DNA from: UBA7359 sp964523895
GTDB taxonomy: Bacteria; Pseudomonadota; Gammaproteobacteria; Eutrophobiales; Eutrophobiaceae
Direction: 5' to 3'
Assembly (NCBI GenBank): GCA_964523895.1
Contig: CAZGBJ010000011.1
Coordinates: forward strand, 1-64,000
Length of the DNA: 64,000 nucleotides
Shown: piece by piece, positions 43,176 to 52,829 of the stretch
Position numbering within the stretch: position 1 is the stretch's first letter
How the letters are laid out: every line of letters begins with the position of its first letter
The notes under the pieces: model-generated
Told to the model about the DNA's origin: nothing
The model's input: the letters and a program-made list of their open reading frames with translations, nothing else
Database searches by the model: none
Made by a program: the position numbers and the translations under genes

Positions 43176-45382
43176 GTAGCAAGATACAAATAACAACCGT
43201 GCATGCATGTATCTGCACCCTCGGGCTTTTGTTGTTCTTGTCCCCGCACTTAAGTCAGGCTGAACAATTACTGGGTGACTGGCATATGTCTGGTTCTAAT
43301 ACTTTGCGTGCTTCAATTTATGATGCTAATGGTCCAGGTGCCGCAAGCCCTTACCCGTTCGAAGGTGATATGTATTTTGATGAGCTTAATGTTTATCTGA
43401 GCAAAGAGAATTCTCGTTATGATGTGATGCGTGCTGAAATTTCAGGCTTGCTTAATTTCGATGATGAATATCGCGCTACAAATAATGGTGTTGTGCCGGA
43501 GCGCATGAGCTTTGTGCGTGAGAACGGCGAGGTAAACACACCTTATCGTTTCGAAGCGGGAGATCATTTTGCTTATTACAGTTATTTGACTTTGCAAAAT
43601 TCATTAAAAGGTCTGCAGTTAGAGTTGCAACCGGTTACTGATAATGCAGGACGACGTCATTCCTTTGTATTTACTACTGGTGCTAATGAATCCGATTGGC
43701 GTGATCTGACATTACAAGATGATTACACCACAGGCGTTTCCTGGTTGATCCAGGATGAGTTGCTTGGTTCAGTAAATCTTAATCTAGTTCATAACTATCG
43801 GGATAGATCGGTCAAAGCAGGAACTCTGGATCGTAAACAGTATGTCTTTAGTCTAGCAGGCGAGCGATCATTTAATTTTCCAAATCAAGATGTAACTTTG
43901 GAAGCAGAAGCCGCACACTTTGTTGGCGATCATAATGGTATTGCCGGTGCACTTAGTGGTCAGGATAGGGCGGAGAATGGTTACTTTATGCAGTTGAGTA
44001 GTCAGAGCAAGACCATGCCTTGGGATTATCGTTTACGTATTGATCATTATGGACAGGATTTCCAACCCCGTGGTGCCATTGTCACAGCAGACAGACGTTC
44101 GTTTGAGGCACATAGTGGCTGGTTGCATCAGTCTGGCGTCAGGACACGCGGTCGTGTTCAATTTTTTGAAGATGGATTTGAAACAACGAACAAGACGGCG
44201 ACACGCACCTATGGGATCAATTTTACCGGACCCCTGGTAAAAAGATATTATCCTGATGTTAACGGTAGTCTGGATGCTTTTATACAGAAGCGTGATGATG
44301 AAACAGGTACGGTAGATGTATTAACGCGGAATCTAAATCTTAGTTTATCAAAACCATTAAAACATGGCTGGGTTGCTCGCGGAAGTTTATTCCTGCAAAA
44401 CGTTGATGATGAGAGTGCGACCAACGCGGATATATATACAAGACAGGCATCTTTAAATGCTGATCATGCTATTGAGATTAACGGCTTTAAAGGTGTTATT
44501 ACCCCTGGAATTTTATTACGTGCTATACGTAAGGGAACCAACTTTAGTACTGACGCAAGTCCGACACTGGCTATGTCACTCAATCGGGGGCCACATGCCT
44601 TACGTGCTGATTATAGTGCTGAATTTCAAAAACGGGATTTTGCGATCAGTGGCGCGGATATAAACACACACACATTGAATCTTGATTATCGTTATACCAA
44701 ACAACAGCAGGTGTTTGGTCTGGAAGCAAATTTGTTTGGTCGTGATACCGATATTGTTGACTCGACAGAAGCCTATCGAATATCCGCTTATTGGACTTAT
44801 AATTTTGATAGACCACCGGTGACACTAGCCAGGACGAGTAAACCTATAGGTACAAAACAGGCAGCGCCGCTAAAAGTGGAAGCCACAATAGCTGGATTGG
44901 CTCCAGGTGTTACCGAAGATAAAGTGCAGGCTGCCTTGGCACGTGCCGGTATTGGTGCTGGTGTAGCGCAGGCTGATTTTGTTGTTTTTGAAACGCCATT
45001 ATTAGCTGATGTCTTTCGTCGTCAACGCCTGGCTCTGGAATTTGTAGCAGGTAGTTTGGAGCGTTCAGCATTAATAATCGACTTTGATAACATTGGGGAC
45101 AGGGACTCAATCAGGCAAACATTTGAGAGAATCAGACAGACGCTGATCAGACAGTTAGGTAACCCAACCCGGACTATTGAAGAAGGTGACTTTGCGTCTT
45201 CCTTTGTAGCGGATGTGAATGCACAACGTTTGATACGCGTTGTTGAATGGACAACAGCCAGTGGCACGATTCGATTTGGTATACCACGTCGCCTTGATAG
45301 CCAGGTACGTATGGAAATCCAGCACGCGAGAAGATTTCCTCAACCGCGTGAGACACTTTGGAGTGTCGACGATATAAGATAG
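43172..45382 (+). CDS. predicted outer-membrane beta-barrel protein with C-terminal domain
   Basis: 736 residues, unrecognised. After a signal peptide (LLLFLSPHLSQA-EQLLG), about 31-560 consists of alternating amphipathic strands rich in aromatic ends (for example HFAYYSYLTLQNS, YRLRIDHYGQDF, LNLDYRYTKQQQ, RISAYWTYNF), as in large barrels. A separate mixed alpha/beta domain of about 165 residues follows (from LKVEATIAGLAPGV), ending WSVDDIR, so the last strand is not C-terminal as in Omp85 or TonB barrels. No plug domain or TonB box is seen. Last gene of the operon. Confidence 0.68.
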   Translation: MSSKIQITTVHACICTLGLLLFLSPHLSQAEQLLGDWHMSGSNTLRASIYDANGPGAASPYPFEGDMYFDELNVYLSKENSRYDVMRAEISGLLNFDDEYRATNNGVVPERMSFVRENGEVNTPYRFEAGDHFAYYSYLTLQNSLKGLQLELQPVTDNAGRRHSFVFTTGANESDWRDLTLQDDYTTGVSWLIQDELLGSVNLNLVHNYRDRSVKAGTLDRKQYVFSLAGERSFNFPNQDVTLEAEAAHFVGDHNGIAGALSGQDRAENGYFMQLSSQSKTMPWDYRLRIDHYGQDFQPRGAIVTADRRSFEAHSGWLHQSGVRTRGRVQFFEDGFETTNKTATRTYGINFTGPLVKRYYPDVNGSLDAFIQKRDDETGTVDVLTRNLNLSLSKPLKHGWVARGSLFLQNVDDESATNADIYTRQASLNADHAIEINGFKGVITPGILLRAIRKGTNFSTDASPTLAMSLNRGPHALRADYSAEFQKRDFAISGADINTHTLNLDYRYTKQQQVFGLEANLFGRDTDIVDSTEAYRISAYWTYNFDRPPVTLARTSKPIGTKQAAPLKVEATIAGLAPGVTEDKVQAALARAGIGAGVAQADFVVFETPLLADVFRRQRLALEFVAGSLERSALIIDFDNIGDRDSIRQTFERIRQTLIRQLGNPTRTIEEGDFASSFVADVNAQRLIRVVEWTTASGTIRFGIPRRLDSQVRMEIQHARRFPQPRETLWSVDDIR

Positions 45383-45438
45383 TTTCTGCAGTACGCATTT
45401 TAGCCTCGTTTTTCATTACGATTTCTGTCCTTTCAGGC

Positions 45439-45466
45439 TTACATTCTTATAGGCAATCGCTACAAT
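45439..45466 (+). promoter_or_regulatory. candidate sigma-70 promoter of mnmG
   Basis: TTACAT (45439-45444) and TACAAT (45461-45466) are 16 bases apart. The -10 lies only nine bases before the ATG and no Shine-Dalgarno is present, so transcription from it would give an almost leaderless message. A visual match only. Confidence 0.35.
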
Positions 45467-45475
45467 AGCGGCCTT

Positions 45476-47371
45476 ATGTCTAGCCATTCTGAAAAATTCG
45501 ATGTCATTATTGTTGGTGGTGGTCATGCCGGTACTGAGGCGGCGTTGGCTTCTGCACGCATGGGTGCGCGCACGCTATTATTGACTCATAGTATTGATAC
45601 TCTGGGTCAGATGTCCTGTAATCCGGCAATTGGCGGTATAGGCAAGGGACATCTGGTCAAGGAAATCGATGCCATGGGTGGTTTGATGGCAACGGCAGCC
45701 GATCATAGTGGTATTCAATTTCGTATATTAAATTCTAGAAAAGGCGCAGCAGTTCGTGCGACTCGAGCGCAGATCGATCGTTCTTTATATAAGCAATTTG
45801 TCAGACCTGCTCTGGAAGGACAGGAAAATCTGTTCATATTCCAACAAGCTGTTGATGACTTGATTGTTGAAGGTGAACAAGTCCAGGGTGTCGTTACACA
45901 AATGGGCTTAAGATTTACGGCGCCGACCGTTGTATTGACAGTGGGTACTTTTCTCGGTGGTAAGATTCATATTGGTGATACCAATCATCAAGGTGGTCGG
46001 GCAGGTGATCCGCCTTCGATTGCTTTGGCTGAAAGATTACGTGAATTGCCGTTTACGGTCGGCCGATTAAAAACCGGGACGCCGCCGCGCATTGATGGAA
46101 ATACAATCGATTATAGTCAGGTTGGTATTCAACCGGGCGATGTTCCTGTTCCCGTATTTTCATACATCGGCAATGAAGACCAGCATCCACAGCAAGTGCC
46201 GTGTCATATTACTTATACGAATGAACGTACTCACGAAATAATTCGCGGTGCTTTGGATCGTTCGCCAATGTATAACGGCAACATCGAGGGAACAGGTCCG
46301 CGCTATTGCCCTTCAGTCGAAGACAAGGTTATGCGTTTTGCTGATAAGGATGCACACCAGATCTTTATTGAACCGGAGGGTTTAAATACCAATGAAGTTT
46401 ATCCGAATGGCATTTCGACTTCGCTACCTTACGATGCACAGATTGAATTAGTTCGGTCGATTAAAGGGTTTGAAAATTCACATATCATTCGTCCGGGTTA
46501 TGCAATCGAATATGATTTTTTTGACCCACGTGAATTGTCACCCTGGTTAGAAACGCGTTTCATTAAAGGCTTATATTTTGCTGGACAGATTAATGGTACG
46601 ACTGGTTATGAAGAAGCGGCGGCGCAAGGTTTACTTGCCGGTTTAAATGCAGCGCTTCGGGTTCAAGATAAAGAGCCTTGGTATCCGCGTCGTGATGAAG
46701 CCTATCTTGGCGTATTGGTGGATGACTTGATTACTATGGGTACAACTGAGCCGTACCGTATGTTTACCAGTCGTGCCGAATATCGTTTGATGTTACGTGA
46801 AGACAATGCTGATCTTCGTTTAACTGAACAAGCGCATAAGTTAGGTTTGATCGGCGAACAACGTTGGCGTTTGTTTAATGAAAAACGAGATGCAGTAGAA
46901 AAAGAAACAGAACGTTTGGATAAAATTTGTGTTGGTTCTAAATTACTTTCAGTTGAAGATACTGAAAAGGTATTGGGACAATCGATAAAAACAGATCAAA
47001 GTTTATTACAGTTATTGAAACGACCTGAAATTAGTTATAGCGATATTTCAAAATTACCGAATGTGGCACTTGTCGATATTGATTCAAAAGTTGCAGAACA
47101 AGTCGAGATACAAGCAAAATACTCTGGTTATATTCAGCGTCAGGAAGAAGAAGTTGAACGTAATCGTCGTCATGAAGAAACAGCATTACCTGAAGATATT
47201 GATTATCAGGATGTACGTGGTTTATCGACAGAAGTGATAGAGAAGTTATCACAACATCAACCGGTTAATCTGGGGCAGGCCGCTCGAATTCAGGGCATAA
47301 CACCTGCTGCAATATCTCTGTTACGTATTTATTTGAAGAAGCAATCCTTACTGCTTCAACAAAGTGCCTGA
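45476..47371 (+). CDS. mnmG: tRNA uridine-5-carboxymethylaminomethyl synthesis enzyme MnmG
   Basis: An FAD protein that, with MnmE, modifies U34 of several tRNAs. 631 residues, as usual. Signatures: VIIVGGGHAGTEAALASARMG, MSCNPAIGGIGKGHLVKEIDA, GTPPRIDGNTID and GQINGTTGYEEAAAQGL. It heads the mnmG-rsmG-parAB-atp block found beside the origin in gammaproteobacteria; mnmE lies outside the window. Confidence 0.98.
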   Translation: MSSHSEKFDVIIVGGGHAGTEAALASARMGARTLLLTHSIDTLGQMSCNPAIGGIGKGHLVKEIDAMGGLMATAADHSGIQFRILNSRKGAAVRATRAQIDRSLYKQFVRPALEGQENLFIFQQAVDDLIVEGEQVQGVVTQMGLRFTAPTVVLTVGTFLGGKIHIGDTNHQGGRAGDPPSIALAERLRELPFTVGRLKTGTPPRIDGNTIDYSQVGIQPGDVPVPVFSYIGNEDQHPQQVPCHITYTNERTHEIIRGALDRSPMYNGNIEGTGPRYCPSVEDKVMRFADKDAHQIFIEPEGLNTNEVYPNGISTSLPYDAQIELVRSIKGFENSHIIRPGYAIEYDFFDPRELSPWLETRFIKGLYFAGQINGTTGYEEAAAQGLLAGLNAALRVQDKEPWYPRRDEAYLGVLVDDLITMGTTEPYRMFTSRAEYRLMLREDNADLRLTEQAHKLGLIGEQRWRLFNEKRDAVEKETERLDKICVGSKLLSVEDTEKVLGQSIKTDQSLLQLLKRPEISYSDISKLPNVALVDIDSKVAEQVEIQAKYSGYIQRQEEEVERNRRHEETALPEDIDYQDVRGLSTEVIEKLSQHQPVNLGQAARIQGITPAAISLLRIYLKKQSLLLQQSA

Positions 47372-47428
47372 ATAATGTGTAGAGTCTGAATGACACTAAC
47401 TTCATGCATTTTTTTTGTGAAAAACGTA

Positions 47429-47512
47429 TAGCCACAGAGTACACAGAGAGAAGCAATATATTCTTTTTTATTCTGTTTTCTCTTTTTGTGTTCTCCGTGT
47501 GCTCTGTGGCCA
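47429..47512. repeat. GCCACAGAG-type inverted repeat, copy 4
   Basis: TAGCCACAGAGTACACAGAG (47429-47448) pairs with TGTGTTCTCCGTGTGCTCTG then TGGC (47487-47510) around a short AT-rich centre. It is the shortest copy, in the mnmG-rsmG gap, where it would form a long hairpin in the transcript. Confidence 0.8.
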
Positions 47513-47545
47513 ATGTTGTATTGATTTATTTAAGTAAGTCCATTC

Positions 47546-48166
47546 ATGCTGGATAAGTTAAAGGCTGGTCTGGAAAGTCTGAATCTCGACCCTGAGCAAC
47601 AGCCGTGTGATCAATATTTGGCTTACATCGCTTTATTACACAAATGGAATCAATCTTATAATTTGACGGCGGTAAAACAACCGGAACAAATGCTAACGCG
47701 TCATATTTTGGATTCCTTGTCGGTTTTGCCTTTTATTAAAGGACAACATTGTCTGGATATTGGAACAGGGCCTGGCTTGCCCGGAATGATATTGGCGTTG
47801 GCCTTGCCTGAGTCACGTTGGGTTTTACTTGATAGTAATCAAAAGAAAGTACGTTTTCTCAGACATGTGAAAGCTGAACTTGATGTTGGCAATATCGAAA
47901 TTGTTCAATCTCGTGTGGAATCATATAGAGCAGAAATAGATTTCGATACGATTATTTGTCGCGCTTTTGCCCCTTTAAATCGACTACTTGAATTAACCCA
48001 GCACTTAATAGCACAGAACAATCAATTGCTTGCTATGAAAGGTAAACAAGCGAGAGATGAAATTGATGCACTGGACGAGCATGAATTTCTTATTAAGCTT
48101 AATAGTTTAGCGCATGCAACGGATGATTCACTTGCAAACCTGGTTCAGATAAGACGAGCAGAATGA
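47546..48166 (+). CDS. rsmG: 16S rRNA (guanine-527-N7) methyltransferase
   Basis: A SAM methyltransferase of 206 residues (GidB). LLHKWNQSYNLTAVK and ILDSLSVLPF are the family N-terminal signature, and CLDIGTGPGLPGMILAL is motif I. It methylates G527 of 16S rRNA. It lies after mnmG, split from it by the inverted repeat at 47.4 kb. Confidence 0.96.
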   Translation: MLDKLKAGLESLNLDPEQQPCDQYLAYIALLHKWNQSYNLTAVKQPEQMLTRHILDSLSVLPFIKGQHCLDIGTGPGLPGMILALALPESRWVLLDSNQKKVRFLRHVKAELDVGNIEIVQSRVESYRAEIDFDTIICRAFAPLNRLLELTQHLIAQNNQLLAMKGKQARDEIDALDEHEFLIKLNSLAHATDDSLANLVQIRRAE

Positions 48167-48230
48167 GTATCCAGTATGGTAGAGTAGCTCTCAAATAATA
48201 GTTTTAATAACACGGTAATTCACAGGATTA

Positions 48231-49004
48231 ATGGCTCGAATAATAGCAATTTCTAACCAAAAAGGTGGTGTAGGAAAGACGACAACAGGTGTCAATCTCT
48301 CTGCATCATTGGCGGCTGCCAAGCGCCGGATTTTGCTGGTCGATCTGGACCCACAGGGAAATGCCACCATGGGCAGTGGTATCGATAAGCAACAACTCGA
48401 AATATCCAGTTATGATTTATTAATGGGTGATAAAACTGCAAAAGAAATCATTGTTAAATCAACCGAAGGACAATACGACTTAATCCCGACTAATGCTGAT
48501 CTGACTGGTGCTGAGGTTGCTCTATTGGATGAAATGGCGCGAGAAGTCAGGTTAAGAACAGCGCTTGAACCGCTTGAAGATGATTACGACTTTATTTTTA
48601 TCGATTGTCCGCCTTCATTAAATATGTTGACGGTAAATTCATTAGTGGCAGCTGATTCAGTGATGATACCGATGCAATGTGAGTATTATGCTTTGGAAGG
48701 ACTAAGTGCATTATTAGAGACCATTGAAAAGATAAGAAAGTATTTAAACCCCAAGCTTCAAATCGAAGGTTTATTACGAACAATGTATGACCCTCGAAAT
48801 AATCTTGCGACACAAGTTTCTACTCAGTTATTGGATCACTTTGGTGAAAAAGTGTATCGCACTATTATTCCTCGAAATGTCCGATTGGCAGAGGCACCGA
48901 GTCATGGTTTGGCTGCGTTGACGTATGATAAATCGTCTAGTGGTGCTGTTGCCTATCTGGCTTTGGCGGGTGAGATGTTGAGGCGAGAAGGTGTGGCGGC
49001 ATAA
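48231..49004 (+). CDS. parA: chromosome partitioning ATPase ParA (Soj)
   Basis: 257 residues. The deviant Walker A KGGVGKTTTGVNL follows the N-terminal ISNQ, and FIDCPPSLNMLT is Walker B. It drives origin segregation with ParB. The short length without a helix-turn-helix extension is the chromosomal type. It is 35 bases before parB. Confidence 0.96.
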   Translation: MARIIAISNQKGGVGKTTTGVNLSASLAAAKRRILLVDLDPQGNATMGSGIDKQQLEISSYDLLMGDKTAKEIIVKSTEGQYDLIPTNADLTGAEVALLDEMAREVRLRTALEPLEDDYDFIFIDCPPSLNMLTVNSLVAADSVMIPMQCEYYALEGLSALLETIEKIRKYLNPKLQIEGLLRTMYDPRNNLATQVSTQLLDHFGEKVYRTIIPRNVRLAEAPSHGLAALTYDKSSSGAVAYLALAGEMLRREGVAA

Positions 49005-49039
49005 CGCTCTCATTTGACTAATGGTTAACGAGTAAATAC

Positions 49040-49903
49040 ATGGTTGCAAAAAAACGTGGATTGGGAAAAGGACTCGATGCTTTATTGGGTTCGCATGAAG
49101 ATCTTTCAAAGCCCTCAAGCGCAGATACATTACAAACTCTGGCTATTGATTTAATCCAGCGAGGACAATATCAGCCAAGACAGGACTTTGATTCAGAGGC
49201 ACTGAATGAATTGGCGGATTCAATACGGGCGCAAGGCGTAATACAACCTATTGTCGTACGCCCATTAGCGGGCAAGCGCTCGTACGAGATAATTGCTGGC
49301 GAACGTCGTTGGCGCGCAGCCCAAATCGCGGACTTACATGATATTCCGGTCATTATTAAAGAGGTTTCTGACCAAACAGCAATGTGTTTGGCATTGATCG
49401 AAAATATCCAGCGACAGGATCTGAATCCACTGGAAGAAGCGAGAGCGCTGGAACGTTTAATCAAAGAATTTGAAATGACCCATGATGCGACTGCTGATGC
49501 GGTAGGTCGCTCACGTTCGGCAGTGAGCAATTTATTAAGGCTACTTGAATTAGATAATGGCGTTAAGAAGATGTTGGAAACACGTCAGCTCGATATGGGG
49601 CATGCCAGAGCGATACTGGCACTAGCCAAGAGCAAACAGCTGGAAGTGGCTAAAAAAGTGGTTAAGCAAGGCTTGTCGGTCAGGGCAACAGAAAACCTGG
49701 TGCAACAATTGTCTAGTAAAGATAAGAAGAACAAGCCAAAAAAGAAAACCAAAGACCCGAATATCAGTAGTCTGGAAAATGATATATCAGGACGATTAGG
49801 TGCCAGTGTTGTAATTAACCATCAGGCCAATGGGCGTGGCAAGGTTGAGATTCGATATAATTCTCTGGATGAATTAGATGGATTATTGAAACACATAAAG
49901 TAG
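49040..49903 (+). CDS. parB: chromosome partitioning protein ParB (Spo0J)
   Basis: 287 residues. Signatures: KKRGLGKGLDALLG at the N-terminus, GERRWRAAQIADL (CTP-binding region), ENIQRQDLNPLEEARAL, and a helix-turn-helix (TADAVGRSRSAVSNLLRLL). A Lys-rich linker precedes the dimerisation domain. It binds parS; I saw no canonical TGTTTCACGTGAAACA site in the window. Confidence 0.96.
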   Translation: MVAKKRGLGKGLDALLGSHEDLSKPSSADTLQTLAIDLIQRGQYQPRQDFDSEALNELADSIRAQGVIQPIVVRPLAGKRSYEIIAGERRWRAAQIADLHDIPVIIKEVSDQTAMCLALIENIQRQDLNPLEEARALERLIKEFEMTHDATADAVGRSRSAVSNLLRLLELDNGVKKMLETRQLDMGHARAILALAKSKQLEVAKKVVKQGLSVRATENLVQQLSSKDKKNKPKKKTKDPNISSLENDISGRLGASVVINHQANGRGKVEIRYNSLDELDGLLKHIK

Positions 49904-50123
49904 GCAATTCTGTTATTTATTCCATATGTGAACGAGATAATTACTTAATTTAGTAGATTCTCAGATTTTTTTAAAATTCGTGCGGTGCAGCGATTGATCA
50001 TTAACGGGCAGGTCTTTATACTTGCCATCCCTTCGGAGAGAAGGGAGTTAAGAAAGCAGTGATATTTCACTGGCACTATAAAATTTGACGATAGAATTGT
50101 GGCGATTTTGTGGGGTCAGGTGA

Positions 50124-50513
50124 TTGGCAGGAACAGAAGAAATAACAATAAATCGCTCCACTATAGTTAGATTAGTTTATGTTCAGCTAGTCATATCGAT
50201 AGTGATAGCACTCCTGTCATATGTCTATAGTGGCCTGATAATGGCATATTCAGTGATATTAGGTGGGGCAGTTTACATTTTGCCGAATATTTATTTCGTC
50301 AGACGTGTTCTCAAAAATGGGAAATCGGAAACGCCACAGTCGATATTAAATCGTTTTTATATCGCAGAAGGACAGAAATTTTTACTAACGATAGCACTGT
50401 TTACGATCTGTTTTGTACTAATAAAGCCATTGCACGCGGTTTCATTTTTTGCTGCGTACATACTAATAATGGCAATAAATTTGGCTGGACTGGCCATCTC
50501 TAGTAAAAGCTAG
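50124..50513 (+). CDS. atpI: ATP synthase subunit I
   Basis: A 129-residue four-helix membrane protein that aids c-ring assembly. It opens the atp operon. The start is TTG 50124; no in-frame ATG gives the full first helix. AGG lies a few bases upstream. The 220 bp after parB contain a short CCCTTC/GAAGGG hairpin near 50028 and probably the atp promoter, which I could not place. Confidence 0.85.
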   Translation: MAGTEEITINRSTIVRLVYVQLVISIVIALLSYVYSGLIMAYSVILGGAVYILPNIYFVRRVLKNGKSETPQSILNRFYIAEGQKFLLTIALFTICFVLIKPLHAVSFFAAYILIMAINLAGLAISSKS

Positions 50514-50548
50514 AAAAATTAATTAATAATACATTTGAGAAAAATTGA

Positions 50549-51415
50549 ATGGCTTCTGAAGCACTAACTTCATCTGCATATATAAAGCACCATTTAACGA
50601 ACTTAACCTTCGGACAACATGCAGACGGTCATTGGGGTTTTGCACATAGTGCTGAAGAAATTAAGGAAATGGGTTTTTGGGCGCTACAAGTTGATTCTCT
50701 TGCCTGGTCAATCTTTTTAGGTTTGTTCTTTTTGTACTTCTTTCGTAAGGCAGCCAAGCAAGCGTCTGCAGAGGTTCCTAGTGGACTACAAAATTTTGTC
50801 GAAATGATTATTGAATTTGTTGATTCAAGTGTGCGTGGATCATTTAGTGCTAAAAATGATTTGGTTGCACCAATGGCGTTAACTGTTTTTTGTTGGGTCT
50901 TTTTAATGAATTTGATGGATTTGGTTCCAGTCGATTGGTTACCGATGTTGGCTCAACAAATTGGTCATCATGCATTGGGTATGGATCCGCATCATGTCTA
51001 TTTCAAAGTCGTTCCAACGACTGATCCAAATATCACTTTCGGTATGGCCTTTGCTGTGTTCTTTTTGATGTTGTATTACAGTATCAAGGTTAAAGGGTTT
51101 GGCGGATTTTTTGGTGAATTGGCTTTCCAACCGTTTGGTAAAATGGGCCTACCCATTAACCTGGTATTGGAAGGGGTGTCATTAATAGCAAAACCCATTT
51201 CATTATCATTACGATTATTCGGTAATATGTATGCCGGTGAAACAATCTTTATTTTGATTGCGTTAATGTATAGCGGTGGAATTGGATTGGGGCTTTTTGG
51301 TGGGGTATTACAGTTAGGTTGGGCTATCTTTCATATTCTGATTATTACCTTGCAAGCGTTTATCTTTATGACTTTGACGATTGTATATATGGATATGGCA
51401 CATCAGCATCACTAA
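50549..51415 (+). CDS. atpB: ATP synthase subunit a
   Basis: The F0 stator proton-channel subunit, 288 residues with five or six helices. The essential Arg is in ISLSLRLFGNMYAGE. The His-rich N-terminal and central segments (HHALGMDPHHVYF) are periplasmic loops. Part of the atp operon. Confidence 0.97.
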   Translation: MASEALTSSAYIKHHLTNLTFGQHADGHWGFAHSAEEIKEMGFWALQVDSLAWSIFLGLFFLYFFRKAAKQASAEVPSGLQNFVEMIIEFVDSSVRGSFSAKNDLVAPMALTVFCWVFLMNLMDLVPVDWLPMLAQQIGHHALGMDPHHVYFKVVPTTDPNITFGMAFAVFFLMLYYSIKVKGFGGFFGELAFQPFGKMGLPINLVLEGVSLIAKPISLSLRLFGNMYAGETIFILIALMYSGGIGLGLFGGVLQLGWAIFHILIITLQAFIFMTLTIVYMDMAHQHH

Positions 51416-51482
51416 TATTTTAGAAAGAAATTAAATTAAGTACTCTTAACGATTACGTTTTACTAAGTTACAGGAGATTGAA

Positions 51483-51716
51483 ATGGAACAAGCATTATTA
51501 TTTATCGCAGGCGGTTTGATGATGGGGCTAGGTGCTCTTGGTGCTGCTGTTGGTATTGGTATTCTCGGCAGTAGTTTTCTTGATGGTGCTGCAAGACAGC
51601 CTGAACTGATTCCGATGTTAAGAACTCAGTTTTTCATCGTAATGGGTTTGGTTGACGCGGTACCAATGATTGCAGTCGGTATCGCATTGTATGTACTGTT
51701 TGCTGTAGCTGCTTAA
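51483..51716 (+). CDS. atpE: ATP synthase subunit c
   Basis: The c-ring proteolipid, 77 residues in two helices. The Gly/Ala-rich first helix (GALGAAVGIGILG), the polar loop GAARQPEL, and the proton-carrying Asp in MGLVDAVPM are visible. The sodium-binding pattern is absent, so it is proton-type. AGGAG precedes the ATG. Confidence 0.97.
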   Translation: MEQALLFIAGGLMMGLGALGAAVGIGILGSSFLDGAARQPELIPMLRTQFFIVMGLVDAVPMIAVGIALYVLFAVAA

Positions 51717-51755
51717 AGCCGGTTAGAAATAACCAAAGGAAACAGAGGTTCAAAC

Positions 51756-52226
51756 ATGAATATTACTGTCACATTAATTGCACAATCAATTTCATTCTTT
51801 TTGTTTGTGGTCTTTACCATGAAGTACGTTTGGCCTCCTATTATGGATGCGCTAAATGAACGTACCAAGAAGATCGCAGATGGTTTAGCTGCTGCAGAGC
51901 AAGGTAAAAAAGACTTCGCTGATGCACAAGATAAATCGAGTGAAGAGATAGATAAAGGCAAGGATAAGGCGGCGACGATTATTTCACAGGCACAAAAACG
52001 TGGCGATGAAATGATAGAAGAAGCTAAAGAATCTGCTAAGAAAGCAGCTGAACTTGTTAGAGAAAGTGCATTAAGCGAGATTGAACAGGAAAAAGAAAAA
52101 GCCAGACAAGAGCTGAGAGATCAGGTCGCGACGTTGGCTGTTGCTGGAGCTGAGCAGATTTTGATGCGAGAAGTTGACCAAGCTGCACACAGTGAAGTCC
52201 TGGCGAAGATAAGTCAGCGGTTATAA
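51756..52226 (+). CDS. atpF: ATP synthase subunit b
   Basis: The peripheral stalk, 156 residues: one N-terminal helix (LIAQSISFFLFVVFTMKYVW, then PP), then a long charged coiled coil. The length equals E. coli AtpF. It lies between atpE and atpH. Confidence 0.96.
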   Translation: MNITVTLIAQSISFFLFVVFTMKYVWPPIMDALNERTKKIADGLAAAEQGKKDFADAQDKSSEEIDKGKDKAATIISQAQKRGDEMIEEAKESAKKAAELVRESALSEIEQEKEKARQELRDQVATLAVAGAEQILMREVDQAAHSEVLAKISQRL

Positions 52227-52262
52227 GTCACTAAGCAATAACCGAACAGGAACCTAAATTAA

Positions 52263-52799
52263 ATGTTAGAGAAAGTAACGATTGCCAGACCTTATGCTGA
52301 AGCGGCTTTTGCTCAGGCGTTGGAAGAGAGCAATCTGGGTGACTGGTCCGGTATGCTGGGTCTGCTTAGTGTGATTATTTCCGATGACAACATGAATGGT
52401 GTTGTCGATAATCCGAAATTAAGTAATGAACGGCTTTATCAGTTTATCGTTGAGCTATGCGGTGACAAACTAAGTAAAACCGGTAAAAACTTTGTCAGGA
52501 TTTTAATTGATGCAGAACGTATTGGTCTTGCGGCTGAAATTTTTGAGCTTTACGAACAAAAAAGATCTGATGCAGAAGGCATTAGTGAGGTTGAAGTCGT
52601 TTCGGCTTATCCATTAGATGATACTCAGATAAATGCTATTTCTGATGCAATTTCCAAACGTTTAGGTAAGAAAGTCGATATCAGCACTGAAGAAGATAAA
52701 GATCTGATTGGTGGTGTAATAATTCGAGCGGGTGATTCTGTCGTTGATGCCTCTCTTCGAGGTCGTTTAAAAGAATTAAATAGTGTATTCGCGCAATAG
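52263..52799 (+). CDS. atpH: ATP synthase subunit delta
   Basis: The stalk-to-F1 connector, 178 residues. The N-terminal ARPYAEAAFAQALE and the C-terminal DLIGGVIIRAGDSVVDASLRG are family signatures. It lies between atpF and atpA. Confidence 0.96.
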   Translation: MLEKVTIARPYAEAAFAQALEESNLGDWSGMLGLLSVIISDDNMNGVVDNPKLSNERLYQFIVELCGDKLSKTGKNFVRILIDAERIGLAAEIFELYEQKRSDAEGISEVEVVSAYPLDDTQINAISDAISKRLGKKVDISTEEDKDLIGGVIIRAGDSVVDASLRGRLKELNSVFAQ

Positions 52800-52829
52800 T
52801 TATTCAAAGATTAAATAGAGGAAAGACAT

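Noticed and set aside
47265..47513. Minus-strand open frame starting MATEHTENTKRENR
   Set aside because: It is the translated repeat running antisense into mnmG; no ribosome site or codon character.
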